DNA of 64,000 bases from Stappia indica (GTDB taxonomy: Bacteria; Pseudomonadota; Alphaproteobacteria; Rhizobiales; Stappiaceae): the NCBI RefSeq assembly GCF_009789575.1, contig NZ_CP046908.1, positions 1,612,001-1,676,000 on the forward strand, written 5' to 3'. The notes below the pieces were generated by a model, which saw only the letters and a program-made list of their open reading frames with translations, searched no databases and was not told the origin of the DNA. The position numbers and the translations under genes are program-made. Positions 36,615-45,774 of the stretch are shown piece by piece (the first letter of the stretch is position 1; each line of letters opens with the position of its first letter).

Positions 36615-37799
36615 ATGCTCAACAGTCTCGACATCCCGAAGCGACCGGAGGACACCCGCGTCGTCGTTGCCATGTCCGGCGGCGTCGACTCGTCCGTCGT
36701 CGCCGGGCTGATGCAGCGCGAAGGCTACGACGTCATCGGCGTCACGCTGCAGCTCTACGACCACGGCGAGGCGGTGCACCGCGCCGGTGCCTGCTGCGCC
36801 GGCCAGGACATCCAGGACGCCCGCCGCGTCGCCGAGCGCCTCGGCATCCCGCATTACGTGCTCGACTACGAGGACCGCTTCCGCGAGAAGGTGATCGAGC
36901 GCTTCGCCGAGAGCTACATCGCCGGCGAGACGCCGATCCCCTGCGTCGCCTGCAACCAGACGGTCAAGTTCTCCGACCTGCTGGAGACCGCGCGCACCCT
37001 CGGCGCCGACGTGCTGGCCACCGGCCACTACGTCCGCTCCCGCCTCCTCGACGGTCACCGCGCGATGTTCCGCCCGGTCGATCTAGACCGCGACCAGAGC
37101 TACTTCCTCTTTGCCACCACCCAGGAGCAGCTCGACTTCCTGCGCTTCCCGCTCGGCGGGCTGACCAAGCCGCAGACGCGCGAGCTCGCTCGCGAGTTCG
37201 GCCTCACCGTCGCCGAGAAGCAGGACAGCCAGGACATCTGCTTCGTGCCGCAGGGCCGCTATGCCGACGTCATCGAGCGGCTGAAGCCGAACGCCGCCGA
37301 GCCGGGCGACATCGTCCATGTCGACGGCCGGGTGCTCGGCACCCACCAGGGCATCATCCACTACACGATCGGCCAGCGCCGCGGCATCGGCATCGCCACC
37401 GGCGAGCCGCTCTACGTCGTGCGTCTGGAGGCGGAAGGCCGCCGCGTCGTCGTCGGCCCGCGCGAGGCGCTCGGCACCCGCGAGATCGTGCTGCGCGAGG
37501 TCAACTGGATCGGCCCCGGCAGCCTTTCCGACATCCCGCCCGAAGGCATCGAGCTGCACGCCAAGGTGCGCTCCACCCGTCCGCCCAAGCCTGCCGTGCT
37601 GCGCCTCGTCGAGGGCCGCGCGGTGATCGATCTCGTCGACGGCGAGACCGGCGTCGCGCCGGGCCAGGCCTGCGTCTTCTTCGACGACGACGGCGACGGC
37701 GCCCGCGTTCTCGGCGGCGGCTGGATCGAGCGCACCATTCCCGTCAACTCCGGCCTCAGTGCCTCGCGCGCCGAGCCCGCCACCGCGGTATCCCTGTAA
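36615..37799 (+). CDS. mnmA: tRNA-specific 2-thiouridylase
   Basis: A 394-aa ATP-pyrophosphatase that installs sulphur at U34 of Lys, Glu and Gln tRNAs. The PP-loop [13 protein letters not shown] lies near residue 19, the first active Cys is in [13 protein letters not shown] near 114, and the second Cys is in [10 protein letters not shown] near 210. [17 protein letters not shown] marks the adenylation-linked domain. I chose the ATG at 36615; an in-frame GTG at 36606 is also possible. The stop codon overlaps the pmtA start. Confidence 0.95.
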   Translation: MLNSLDIPKRPEDTRVVVAMSGGVDSSVVAGLMQREGYDVIGVTLQLYDHGEAVHRAGACCAGQDIQDARRVAERLGIPHYVLDYEDRFREKVIERFAESYIAGETPIPCVACNQTVKFSDLLETARTLGADVLATGHYVRSRLLDGHRAMFRPVDLDRDQSYFLFATTQEQLDFLRFPLGGLTKPQTRELAREFGLTVAEKQDSQDICFVPQGRYADVIERLKPNAAEPGDIVHVDGRVLGTHQGIIHYTIGQRRGIGIATGEPLYVVRLEAEGRRVVVGPREALGTREIVLREVNWIGPGSLSDIPPEGIELHAKVRSTRPPKPAVLRLVEGRAVIDLVDGETGVAPGQACVFFDDDGDGARVLGGGWIERTIPVNSGLSASRAEPATAVSL

Positions 37800-38503
37800 T
37801 GAGTGTCGAGTTCTTCCCCGTCAGCCGCCTGCGCCGCCTTGCCGAGCGCGTTGCCAAGCGCCTCGGCCTTGCCCGCGTCGCCGGCCTGTCCACCGGGTCG
37901 GTGGAAAGCGCCTATGCCCGCTGGGCGCCGGTCTACGACTGGGTCTTCACCGCGCCGCTGGTCTTCGGCCAGCGCGCCGCCGCGCGCGAGGCCAACCGGC
38001 TGAGCGGCGAGTTGGTGGAAGTCGGCGTCGGCACGGGCCTGTCCCTGCCGCTCTACGGGGAGACCCTGACCGTGACCGGCATCGACCTGTCGAAGCCGAT
38101 GCTCGAGCGCGCCCGCGAGCGCGTCCGCCGCAAGAAGCTGAAGAACGTCGCCACCTTGCGGGCGATGGACGCGTCCGAGATGGATTTCGACGCGGCCCGC
38201 TTCGACATCGCCACCGTCATGTATGTGATGACCGTGGTGCCCGACCCCTCCGCCGTGCTCCAGGAGCTGGAGCGGGTGGTCAGGCCCGGCGGCACGGTGA
38301 TCATCGTCAACCATTTCGCCGCCGACAAAGGTCTGCTTGCGCTGATCGAGCGCGGCCTTGCCCGCTTCGCCTCGACCCTCGGCTGGGACCCGCTGTTCCG
38401 CCGCGAGACGGTGCTCGACAACACCTCGATGGAACTGGTCCTCGAAGAACGCCTCGGCCCGCTCGGCCTCTTCACCATGATGGTCTTCCGCCGCCAGGAC
38501 TGA
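37799..38503 (+). CDS. pmtA: Phosphatidylethanolamine N-methyltransferase (PmtA type)
   Basis: A 234-aa soluble SAM-dependent methyltransferase that converts phosphatidylethanolamine stepwise to phosphatidylcholine. Family marks are YARWAPVYDWVFTAPLVFGQ, the SAM loop LVEVGVGTGLSLPLYG near residue 64, and VTGIDLSKPMLERAR. RVVRPGGTVIIVNHFAADKG follows. This matches Rhodobacter/Agrobacterium PmtA. The start overlaps the mnmA stop by one base (TAATG). A general methyltransferase annotation would be the fallback. Confidence 0.85.
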   Translation: MSVEFFPVSRLRRLAERVAKRLGLARVAGLSTGSVESAYARWAPVYDWVFTAPLVFGQRAAAREANRLSGELVEVGVGTGLSLPLYGETLTVTGIDLSKPMLERARERVRRKKLKNVATLRAMDASEMDFDAARFDIATVMYVMTVVPDPSAVLQELERVVRPGGTVIIVNHFAADKGLLALIERGLARFASTLGWDPLFRRETVLDNTSMELVLEERLGPLGLFTMMVFRRQD

Positions 38504-38583
38504 CCGGCGACACCATCAGATCGGCAACCGCTGAGCGCTCCCGCCGCCGCCTTATCGGGCGACGGCGGCAGGTCCGTGTCGTG

Positions 38584-40755
38584 TCACATCTTGCCGGTGG
38601 AGAAGAACAGCGTCTCGCCGTTGCTGTCGTCGACGCCGTCATTGTCGGTGACCGCATAGCCGGTGCCCGAGGCATCGACCGCAAAGCCCTCGATCTTGTC
38701 GACCACATAGCCGCCGGTCGCCTTCAGGTCCGGGATGAAGTCGCGCACCTCTTCCTTGGCAACGAGCGGCAGCTCGCCGCCGAGCGGGGCCGGCACCAGC
38801 GCCGACACCGGCACGCGGTAGAGCTTCTTCAGCCGGGCATTGTCGCCGATCTGGTTGTCCCGCTCGATGATGTAGACGTGCTCGCCATGGAGCGCGATCT
38901 CCGACAGGCCGACCCAGCCCGTCTCCGCGCCCTCCAGCGGATAGCGCACCGCGCCCCATTCCTTCGTCGCGGTGTTGTAGGAAACCAGCTTCACCGTGCC
39001 CTTCGGATCGTCCTTCCACGGGCGCTGGATCGCGATCCACAGCGTGTCGCCGATCAGCGTCACGCCTTCGGCGCCGAAGCGGGTCTCCACCGCCAGCAGC
39101 TCCGGCGGGAAGGCGACCTGCGCCTTGATCTCGCCCTTGCCGTCGACGCGGTAGAGCGCATGCGGCACCAGCTTGTCGGAGCGCCCCTCGGAGGCGAGCC
39201 AGAACCCGCCCTTGCCGTCGGCGACGATGCCTTCCAGGTCGAGCAGCTGCGCCGGCTGGCCGGCCCGCGTCACGCGGATCGCATCGGTGATGCGGGCAGG
39301 ATGGCCGCTCGCATCGATGCGGAAGATCGTCGGCTGCATGCCGTAGGCGCTGTCGCTGACAGCATAAAGGATGCCGGGCGCGCTCGGGTCGGCGGCAAGG
39401 CCCGACAGGGCGCCGAAGCCGATCGGCCGGCCCGCGTCATCCATCCGCGACACGATCATCGGATAGGCGGCAACCCCTTCCGCCCGCTCATAGAGCGTCA
39501 CATGCGAGCGCAGCCCCGTCTCCTCGACGAGGTCCGCCTCGTTGGAAACGGCGAAGAGGTTGCGTCCCGGAATGGCGACCGCCCCTTCCGGCGCAACGCC
39601 GGTCGGCAGCAGCTGGACGAACTCCGGCGCCGCGCCGGTATCGCGATAGACGCCGATGGCCGACCCGCGCTCGGACAGCACGAAGATCAGCGTTTCCTCG
39701 CCGAAGCGGCCGACCTCGAGCCCCTCGGGCTCGGCGCCCTTGTTGCCCGAGCGCTTCTCCGGATAGTGGCCGGCCGTCGCGACGCGGTATTCGAAGTCGA
39801 GACCGCTCTCGTGGAGCACCTCGCCGGACTTCGAGAAGATCGTGAAGCCGCGCGAGCCGCCCTCGTAGTCGCCCTCGTTGGCAACGACCAGCCGCTCGCC
39901 GTCCAGCCACTGCACCGCATCGGGCTCGCGGGCAACGCCGGTCAGCGTGCCGTCGAAGGTCAGCGCGCCCTCTTCCTCGACGTCGACATTCTCCAGATCG
40001 ACGGTCCCTGCGGAGAAATGCGAGAGGATCTCGCCGCTGGCGCCATCGACGACGACGATGTGGTTGTTTTCCTGCAGCGTCACCACGACCTCGTTGGCCG
40101 CGTTGATGTCGACGAATTCCGGCTCCGGGTCCTCAGGGGCGATGGCCGCCAGACCGGTCAGGTCGACCTTGCGGGCCTTGGCGCAGTCGGGCAGGCCGTC
40201 GACCACCGGCAGCAGCACCAGGAAGCCCGCCGGCATCTGCGGCAGCGCGCCGTCGTTCAGGTCCTCGTCGCGCTCGTTCTCGATTGCCACCGCCATGAGA
40301 TCGCCGGACGGCGACAGGGCGACGGAATCGGGCTGGCCGCCGAGATCGCAGGAGGCTCCGATCTCGCGCGAGGCGATGTCGATCACCGCCAGCCGGCCGG
40401 ACGGCGCGGTGTAGCTCGTCGAGGTGTTGACGCCGGCGAAGACCTTGCCGCCCAGCACCGTCACCGAGGTCGGTTCGCCGTCGAGGCCGACGAAGCCGGC
40501 CGGCTTGGGCGACGCCGCATCCGTGATGTCGATGAAGCCGACCCCGCCCAGCGGGCTGTCGGAATAGACCAGCATCGACCCGTCGGCGGTCGCCGTGATG
40601 ATCTCGGCCGAGGTTTCGCTCTTGCCGTCCGTGCCGGCCGGCAGGTTGGTGTTGACCGGGAAGGAGGCGACCCGGTTGAACACCGGATCGGCGGAGGCCG
40701 CGACGGTCGAGCCGAGAAGCGCGGCGGCAAGCGCGCCGAGCACCGAGAATTTCAT
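38584..40755 (-). CDS. Secreted esterase/phytase-like beta-propeller protein
   Basis: A 723-aa protein with a clear signal peptide (MKFSVLGALAAALLGSTVAASA), so it is periplasmic or secreted. The first half is a beta-propeller-like repeat region (VASFPVNTNLPAGTDGKSET; a phytase-like FVDINAANEVVVTLQENNHI). The second half carries the esterase-like phytase domain (PF13449-type: GFGALSGLAADPSAPGILYA, LLDLEGIVADGKGGFWLASE, DKIEGFAVDASGTGYAVTDN). The substrate is probably a phosphate ester. A PHO-box match lies 64 bases upstream, suggesting phosphate-starvation control. A short decayed copy of its 5' part lies at 42657-42740. Confidence 0.85.
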   Translation of the reverse strand: MKFSVLGALAAALLGSTVAASADPVFNRVASFPVNTNLPAGTDGKSETSAEIITATADGSMLVYSDSPLGGVGFIDITDAASPKPAGFVGLDGEPTSVTVLGGKVFAGVNTSTSYTAPSGRLAVIDIASREIGASCDLGGQPDSVALSPSGDLMAVAIENERDEDLNDGALPQMPAGFLVLLPVVDGLPDCAKARKVDLTGLAAIAPEDPEPEFVDINAANEVVVTLQENNHIVVVDGASGEILSHFSAGTVDLENVDVEEEGALTFDGTLTGVAREPDAVQWLDGERLVVANEGDYEGGSRGFTIFSKSGEVLHESGLDFEYRVATAGHYPEKRSGNKGAEPEGLEVGRFGEETLIFVLSERGSAIGVYRDTGAAPEFVQLLPTGVAPEGAVAIPGRNLFAVSNEADLVEETGLRSHVTLYERAEGVAAYPMIVSRMDDAGRPIGFGALSGLAADPSAPGILYAVSDSAYGMQPTIFRIDASGHPARITDAIRVTRAGQPAQLLDLEGIVADGKGGFWLASEGRSDKLVPHALYRVDGKGEIKAQVAFPPELLAVETRFGAEGVTLIGDTLWIAIQRPWKDDPKGTVKLVSYNTATKEWGAVRYPLEGAETGWVGLSEIALHGEHVYIIERDNQIGDNARLKKLYRVPVSALVPAPLGGELPLVAKEEVRDFIPDLKATGGYVVDKIEGFAVDASGTGYAVTDNDGVDDSNGETLFFSTGKM

Positions 40756-40818
40756 GGATGTTTCCCCCGAAGATGGCAGGCGGCACACGGGCCGATCCGG
40801 CAGTGTTACGGGGTGGAC

Positions 40819-40836
40819 ATGACATCTGCTTGACAG
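40819..40836 (-). promoter_or_regulatory. PHO-box-like site
   Basis: The minus strand reads CTGTCAAGCAGATGTCAT, that is CTGTCAA-GCAG-ATGTCAT. Two TGTCA half-sites sit 11 bases apart, as in the PhoB consensus CTGTCAT-N4-CTGTCAT. It ends 64 bases upstream of the phytase-like start. Confidence 0.55.
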
Positions 40837-40860
40837 CCGGGGCGGGCCGTCAAACTGCTT

Positions 40861-41682
40861 TTACGCCAGAGGCTTGCGGTAACGGCGGGCAAGATAGACG
40901 ACGCCGCCGGACTGCAGGTTGCGATAGAGCAGCGAGCCCTTGGCGCCGGAAAATTCCTTCAGGAACCGCCGCATCAGCGCGCTCTTCTGGATGCGGCTCA
41001 TCTTGCGCTCGTTGACCGCGTCGAGCGCGCTGACCACGCCCGGCGACAGGTTGGTCTCGCTCTCCAGCACCAGGCCCGAGGCGCCGAGATCCCGGTCCAG
41101 CCCCTCGATCATCGTTGCCGCGCGCATGTCGGCCCAGGTGAAGCAGCCGCCCGGCGCCAGCACCCGCGCCACTTCCCGGGCGAAGGCCGGCACATCGGCG
41201 TAGCAGTGGGAGGACTCGATGTTGACGACGATGTCGAAGCTTCCATCGGCAAAGGGCAGCGCCTCTGCGTCGCCCACCTCGAAGGCAAGGTTCGGCGTGT
41301 CGTCGTTGAGCTGCCGCGCCCGGCGCACCGTCTCCGGCGAATAGTCGAGGCCGGTCACCGCGGCCGGCGCCATGTAGCGGGCGATGTAGCGCGCCCCGCC
41401 GCCGCGGCCCGAGCCCACTTCGAGCACGCGCGCGCCCTCGACCGCGAGCCCGGCCATCGCCTGGTGGTAGAGGCCGATGAACGCGCGCTCCGGCTCGTCC
41501 TCCGCCGTCAGGGCAAAGGCATCGCCCGCCGGCAGGTAGCCGTAGTTCATGAAGCGCCAGTCGCTGTCGCGCCACAGTCGCGACAGCATGTTGTAGAGCC
41601 GCTTCCATGCCCATTTGCGGCTCTTCGGGAAGGCGCCGCGCTCGACCGCACGCAGGATGTATCCGAAGGCGCGGCTGGTCAT
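40861..41682 (-). CDS. Class I SAM-dependent methyltransferase
   Basis: A 273-aa methyltransferase. The SAM motif I is RVLEVGSGRGGGARYIARY near residue 86, followed by VTGLDYSPETVRRAR, AFEVGDAEALPFADGSFDIV and EVARVLAPGGCFTWADMR. It most resembles UbiE/phthiotriol methyltransferase-type enzymes that act on lipids or quinones; the substrate is unknown. It overlaps the metal-dependent hydrolase gene upstream (ATGA), so the two are probably co-translated. Confidence 0.85.
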   Translation of the reverse strand: MTSRAFGYILRAVERGAFPKSRKWAWKRLYNMLSRLWRDSDWRFMNYGYLPAGDAFALTAEDEPERAFIGLYHQAMAGLAVEGARVLEVGSGRGGGARYIARYMAPAAVTGLDYSPETVRRARQLNDDTPNLAFEVGDAEALPFADGSFDIVVNIESSHCYADVPAFAREVARVLAPGGCFTWADMRAATMIEGLDRDLGASGLVLESETNLSPGVVSALDAVNERKMSRIQKSALMRRFLKEFSGAKGSLLYRNLQSGGVVYLARRYRKPLA

Positions 41683-42569
41683 CGGGCGGGGGTCTCCTTG
41701 GCCGGGTCGCCGGCGGCATATTCGTTGGCGAGCCAGGCCCGCCCCTTGCGGATCAGGTCGCTGTCGTCGACCTTGCGCGGATCGTAGCCCGGCTTGTAGT
41801 AGCGCAGGAAAGCCAGCAGGCTCAACCGCGTGTAGCCGGGCCGCACCAGCAGCAGCCAGGCGAAGCGCGACCAGAAGCGGAAGCCCGTGCGAATGCCGTC
41901 GGCCTGCGCGTACAGGCGGACGTTGCGCAGGAGGATGCGGCTGAAGTGGAAGGCGGTGCCGTTCATCGCCGAGACCCGCAGCCCGTAGCGCTTCCAGGCC
42001 GGCATCCCGGCCGCCGCGCGCTTGTAGACGTCGAGCGCCACCGCCTTATGTTCCAGCTCCTCCAGCGCGTGCCACATCCATAGCCGCCGATAGGCCGGAT
42101 TGGCATCGGCGAAAATCTCCTGGTGGCGCAGCGTCATGGTCGAGAAATTGGCCGTCATGTGCTCGATGGCACAGGTCACCGCCAGCCGGATCAGCGGCAC
42201 GGAGACATTGCCGAGCACGTATTTGATCGGCCGTTCCATCTCCTCGACATCGTAGCCGAGCCTTGCAATCGTCCGGTTGTAGTCTTCGTGCTCGCGGGTA
42301 TGAAACGCCTCCTGCACCGCGTAGCCGTTGATTTCCTTGATCAACTCCGGATCGCCGAGCTTCGACGCATAGTGCTTCAGCGAACGGATGAAGAAGCGCT
42401 CGCCCTCGGGCAGGAAGATCGAGAACCCGTCGACCATCGCCGTGCGCAGCGGATCGCCGCCGAACCAGTGCCGTTCCGCATTGCCGGAAATGTCGAAACG
42501 AATGTCGCGCGGCACGATCTCGTCGTCGGCGTGCTCGCCGGCCCAGCTGGGCATGGAAGCGCTGGTCAT
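41679..42569 (-). CDS. Metal-dependent hydrolase (PF10118 type)
   Basis: A 296-aa protein of the putative metal-dependent hydrolase family. It shows a ferritin-like metal set: EAFHTREHEDYN near residue 90, CAIEHMTANFS near 134, and WHALEELEHKAVALDVY near 168. The family has no settled substrate. It is the first gene of a pair with the methyltransferase at 40861, which may act on the same compound. Upstream lies 467 bases of mostly non-coding DNA. Confidence 0.83.
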   Translation of the reverse strand: MTSASMPSWAGEHADDEIVPRDIRFDISGNAERHWFGGDPLRTAMVDGFSIFLPEGERFFIRSLKHYASKLGDPELIKEINGYAVQEAFHTREHEDYNRTIARLGYDVEEMERPIKYVLGNVSVPLIRLAVTCAIEHMTANFSTMTLRHQEIFADANPAYRRLWMWHALEELEHKAVALDVYKRAAAGMPAWKRYGLRVSAMNGTAFHFSRILLRNVRLYAQADGIRTGFRFWSRFAWLLLVRPGYTRLSLLAFLRYYKPGYDPRKVDDSDLIRKGRAWLANEYAAGDPAKETPAR

Positions 42570-43036
42570 TTATACGGATCCTCTGATCGGGTGGCCGCAG
42601 CGTAATTTGGACAATGGATCCTGACAAGCAAGGGCTTCATCGTCACACAGGTGAGTCGGAGCGGCGGTGATCTTGGCTGTGGTTTCGCTCTTGCCACCCT
42701 TGCCGGCCGGCAGCTTGGTGCTGCCCGAAAAGGAGAAGAGCATTGGAGAACGAGGGGCCGCATCAGGGGCGACCTTCACCTCTTCATGTTCGGCATGGGC
42801 TTCTGCGCCGTCGCCCAGGCGACTGTCTTGAAGATCGATCTCAAGACCGAATGAGCTTGCACGCAGTCGCAGGGATGGCGATCCTCTGAAATCCAGTCGA
42901 TCTGACACCTGTCTTGGCTGTGAGGCATGATCCGACACGCGTCTCCGTCACACGCATGAGACCTCTCCGGGCTAGGAAATGGCAGTCGACGGCGGGATGC
43001 CGTCTCGCGTCTAGCCAGCCTGAGGGAGTGCCAGCG
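42570..43036. other. Intergenic region with a decayed gene fragment
   Basis: A 467-base gap between divergent genes. It contains a phytase-like remnant (42657-42740, listed separately) and otherwise no supported gene. The GC content drops near 42560-42620. Promoters for the hydrolase and the PhoX-family gene are expected here. Confidence 0.5.
42657..42740 (-). pseudogene. Remnant of the phytase-like gene (5' part)
   Basis: The minus-strand frame reads LFSFSGSTKLPAGKGGKSET followed by TAKITAAP. The N-terminus of the intact protein at 38584-40755 reads VASFPVNTNLPAGTDGKSET followed by SAEIITAT. At DNA level the plus strand shares GGTTTCGCTCTTGCC and TGCCGGCCGGCAG with 40610-40660. About 80 bases align with roughly three-quarters identity by eye. 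No start, no signal peptide and no downstream domain remain, so this is a degenerate duplicate. Confidence 0.7.
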
Positions 43037-44944
43037 ATGGATCGCAACGACCGCCAGCATATCGATTTCGAGGACTTTTCCTTCGACGCGTTCGACGAGG
43101 CCCGCCGGCCCGCGCCGCAGTCGACCGGCTTCGACCAGGTGGTCGAGCGCGCGTTGAGCCGCCGCGGCTTTCTCGGTGTCCTGGCCTATGGCTCGGGCGC
43201 GGCCGCCATGGGGCTCGGGACCGGTGTGACCGGCCTGCTGTCGTCCGTCTCCGCCGAGGCCGCCACCTCGCGCTTCGCCTTCGCGCCCATTCCGATCGCC
43301 ACCGACGCCACCGTCCATGTGCCGGACGGCTACACCTGGCAGGTGCTGGCGCGCTGGGGCGACCCGCTGTTTTCCGATGCCGCCGAGTTCGACCACGCGA
43401 CCGGCGGCGATGCCGCCACCTCCAACCGCATCTTCGGCGAAAACACCGACGGCATGGAGCTGTTCACCGTCGGAAGCCGCCAGGTGATCGCGGTCAACCA
43501 CGAATACGTCAACCCGAAGCTCAACCTGCCGCAGAACGACAAGGGCACGCCGGCCAGCAGCGAGGACGTGCGCAAGCTGCAGAACCTGCAGGGCGTCACC
43601 GTCATGGAAGTGGCGGAAGGCGAAGACGGCTGGCGGATCGTCGTCGACAGCCCGCTCAACCGGCGCATCGACCACAACACGCAAATGCGCCTGTCGGGTC
43701 CGGCCGCCGGCCACGACCTCCTGAAGACCGAAGCCGATCCGACCGGCACCGCCTCGCTCGGCACCTTCAACAATTGCGGTGCGGGCCGCACGCCCTGGGG
43801 CACCTACCTGACCTGCGAGGAGAACTTCAACGGCTATTTCGGCTCGACGGACGAGGCCTTCGCCCTGCCCGAGCACTTCAAGCGCTACGGCATCGGCGCC
43901 AAGAGCGTCTATTCCTACGAGAAGTTCGATCCGCGCTTCGACGTCTCGAAGAACCCGAACGAGCCGCACCGCGCCGGCTACATCGTCGAGATCGATCCCT
44001 CCGACCCGGCCTCCGTGCCGGTCAAGCGCACCGCCCTCGGCCGCTTCAAGCACGAGAACGCGGCGTTGGTGATCGCCCGTGACGGCCGCGTCGTCGTCTA
44101 TATGGGCGACGACGAGCGCGGCGAGTTTCTCTATCGCTTCGTCTCGAGCGGCATCTACACGCCGGGCGCCGACACCTCGGCTCTGCTCGACGAGGGCACG
44201 CTCTCCGTCGCCCGCTTCGCCGACGACGGCAAGGGCGAGTGGGTCGCGCTGACGCCGGAGGCGACAGGCATGTCGGCGGCCGAGATCGCCGTCTTCACGC
44301 GCGTTGCCGCCTCCAAGGTCGGCGCCACCACCATGGACCGGCCGGAATGGGTCGCGGTCAACCCGGTCGCGGTCGAGGCCTATTGCGCGCTGACCAACAA
44401 CACGCGCCGCGGCGTCAAGCCGAATGCCGGCGGCGACGAGACGCCGGTCGGCGGGCCCAACCCGCGCGCCGAGAACAAGTACGGCCAGATCGTGCGCTGG
44501 TATCCCGAAAACGACGACCACGCCGCCGACACCTTCGCCTGGGACCTCTTCGTCATGGCCGGCAACCCGACCGTGCACAAGGACGCCTATGGCGGCTCGG
44601 ACAACGTCAACGAGGGCAACATGTTCAATTCGCCCGACGGGATGATGTTCGATACGACCGGCCTTCTGTGGATCCAGACCGACGGCGACGACGACAACGA
44701 GGGCGACTTCGCCGGCCAGGGCAACAACCAGATGCTGGCGGGCGACCCGGCGACGGGACGCATCGAGCGCTTCCTGACCGGCCCGAACGGGTCGGAGGTG
44801 ACCGGCCTCACCTGGTCGGCCGACCGGCGCACCATGTTCGTCGGCATCCAGCATCCGAAGGCGCCCTTCCCGGACGGCGAGGGCACGCTCGGCCGCTCGA
44901 GCATCATCGCGGTGAAGCGGGCGGACAACGCGCCGGTCGGCTGA
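43037..44944 (+). CDS. PhoX-family phosphatase (DUF839), Tat-exported
   Basis: A 635-aa protein. The twin-arginine signal SRRGFLGVLAYGSGAAAMGL begins at residue 41, so it is exported folded to the periplasm. PhoX motifs follow: ENTDGMELFTVGSRQVIAVN with HEYVNP, FNNCGAGRTPWGTYLTCEEN, RFKHENAALVIARDG, and FNSPDGMMFDTTGLLWIQTD. PhoX enzymes are calcium- and iron-dependent alkaline phosphatases. GAGGGAG lies upstream of the ATG. A full PHO box was not found upstream. Confidence 0.88.
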   Translation: MDRNDRQHIDFEDFSFDAFDEARRPAPQSTGFDQVVERALSRRGFLGVLAYGSGAAAMGLGTGVTGLLSSVSAEAATSRFAFAPIPIATDATVHVPDGYTWQVLARWGDPLFSDAAEFDHATGGDAATSNRIFGENTDGMELFTVGSRQVIAVNHEYVNPKLNLPQNDKGTPASSEDVRKLQNLQGVTVMEVAEGEDGWRIVVDSPLNRRIDHNTQMRLSGPAAGHDLLKTEADPTGTASLGTFNNCGAGRTPWGTYLTCEENFNGYFGSTDEAFALPEHFKRYGIGAKSVYSYEKFDPRFDVSKNPNEPHRAGYIVEIDPSDPASVPVKRTALGRFKHENAALVIARDGRVVVYMGDDERGEFLYRFVSSGIYTPGADTSALLDEGTLSVARFADDGKGEWVALTPEATGMSAAEIAVFTRVAASKVGATTMDRPEWVAVNPVAVEAYCALTNNTRRGVKPNAGGDETPVGGPNPRAENKYGQIVRWYPENDDHAADTFAWDLFVMAGNPTVHKDAYGGSDNVNEGNMFNSPDGMMFDTTGLLWIQTDGDDDNEGDFAGQGNNQMLAGDPATGRIERFLTGPNGSEVTGLTWSADRRTMFVGIQHPKAPFPDGEGTLGRSSIIAVKRADNAPVG

Positions 44945-45324
44945 GACCGCACGCCCCCCTTATCCCCGCCCTATCCCCGCCCCATCCCGGCCCCATCCCG
45001 GCATGAGGAGGGCACGACAAGCTCCGGCGCGCTGCGAAAGCGGCGCGCCGCATTTTTGAGACGATTGAGAGAGTTTGGGAGGCCGATTCTCGAAATTTCG
45101 CAAAATCTTGCAAAATCCTGCAAGAGCGGTTTCAGGGCACGTCGCGAGCCCGATTTTCCGGCCGCACCATAATTCGTGAAAGACGAACATTATCTCTAAA
45201 TCAATCGCTATATTCGATTGATGACATCCACCCATGGCGCTTGCACCGACCCATGCCTAGCTGACAGGATCGCGAAGCGGCCCGCCCGCAAATGGCAGCT
45301 TTCGGCCGATCAAGGAGACAGACG
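44945..45324. other. Intergenic region with short repeats and a palindrome
   Basis: 380 bases with no supported gene. At 44955-45003 a C-rich motif of about 12 bases (TATCCCCGCCC, then CATCCCGGCCC) recurs four times. A TTGCAAAATC-type direct repeat lies near 45098-45123. The AT-rich end carries the palindrome at 45200-45222. Confidence 0.5.
45200..45222. promoter_or_regulatory. Palindromic site ATCAATCG-N7-CGATTGAT
   Basis: A perfect 8-bp inverted repeat around CTATATT, in AT-rich DNA 103 bases upstream of the small GNAT gene. The geometry fits a LysR-, LacI- or MarR-type dimer site. No matching regulator gene is in view. Confidence 0.4.
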
Positions 45325-45624
45325 ATGACCGACGCGATCACCATCGAGCTCGAGCAGTCCGGCAGCAAGGGGCGCTACGTCGCCCGCGTCGCGGGCCGCG
45401 ACGGCGAGGCGGAACTGACCTTCTCGGTCGCCAGCGACAAGCTCGTCATCGCCGATCACACCGGCGTGCCGGAGAGCATGCGCGGCACCGGCGTCGGCCT
45501 CGCTCTGGTCGAGCGCCTGGTCGCCGACGCCCGCGAGAAGGGCTTCCGCATCATGCCGCTCTGCCCCTTCGTCAACGCCCAGCGCAAGAAGCATCCGGAG
45601 TGGGCGGACGCCTTCAACGTCTGA
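45325..45624 (+). CDS. Small GNAT-like N-acetyltransferase (YjdJ type)
   Basis: A 99-aa GCN5-related protein of the minimal PF14542 type. The core is ADHTGVPESMRGTGVGLALV, followed by ERLVADAREKGFRIMPLCPF and VNAQRKKHPEWADAF. The last motif holds the conserved Cys and His of the family. The substrate is unknown. AAGGAG lies 8 bases upstream of the ATG. The dienelactone hydrolase gene follows 150 bases later. Confidence 0.88.
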   Translation: MTDAITIELEQSGSKGRYVARVAGRDGEAELTFSVASDKLVIADHTGVPESMRGTGVGLALVERLVADAREKGFRIMPLCPFVNAQRKKHPEWADAFNV

Positions 45625-45774
45625 TTGCCGGACACGCGCACAACTCGTCATCCCGTCGAAAACACCGATGGAATTGGCCTTTTTTCCGCCGCGCTCCATG
45701 TCATAGTCTGCAGCCTCACCACTTCATGGGAGTCGGCGGCGCTGGACGGAGCCTCGCACGACGGAGGAGAACCG

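Noticed and set aside
42914-42960. PHO box upstream of the PhoX-family gene
   Set aside because: CTGT repeats here are nine bases apart, not eleven, so I did not call it.
44960-45235. 91-aa minus-strand frame between the PhoX and GNAT genes
   Set aside because: No ribosome site, and it reads through simple C-rich repeats and the palindrome.
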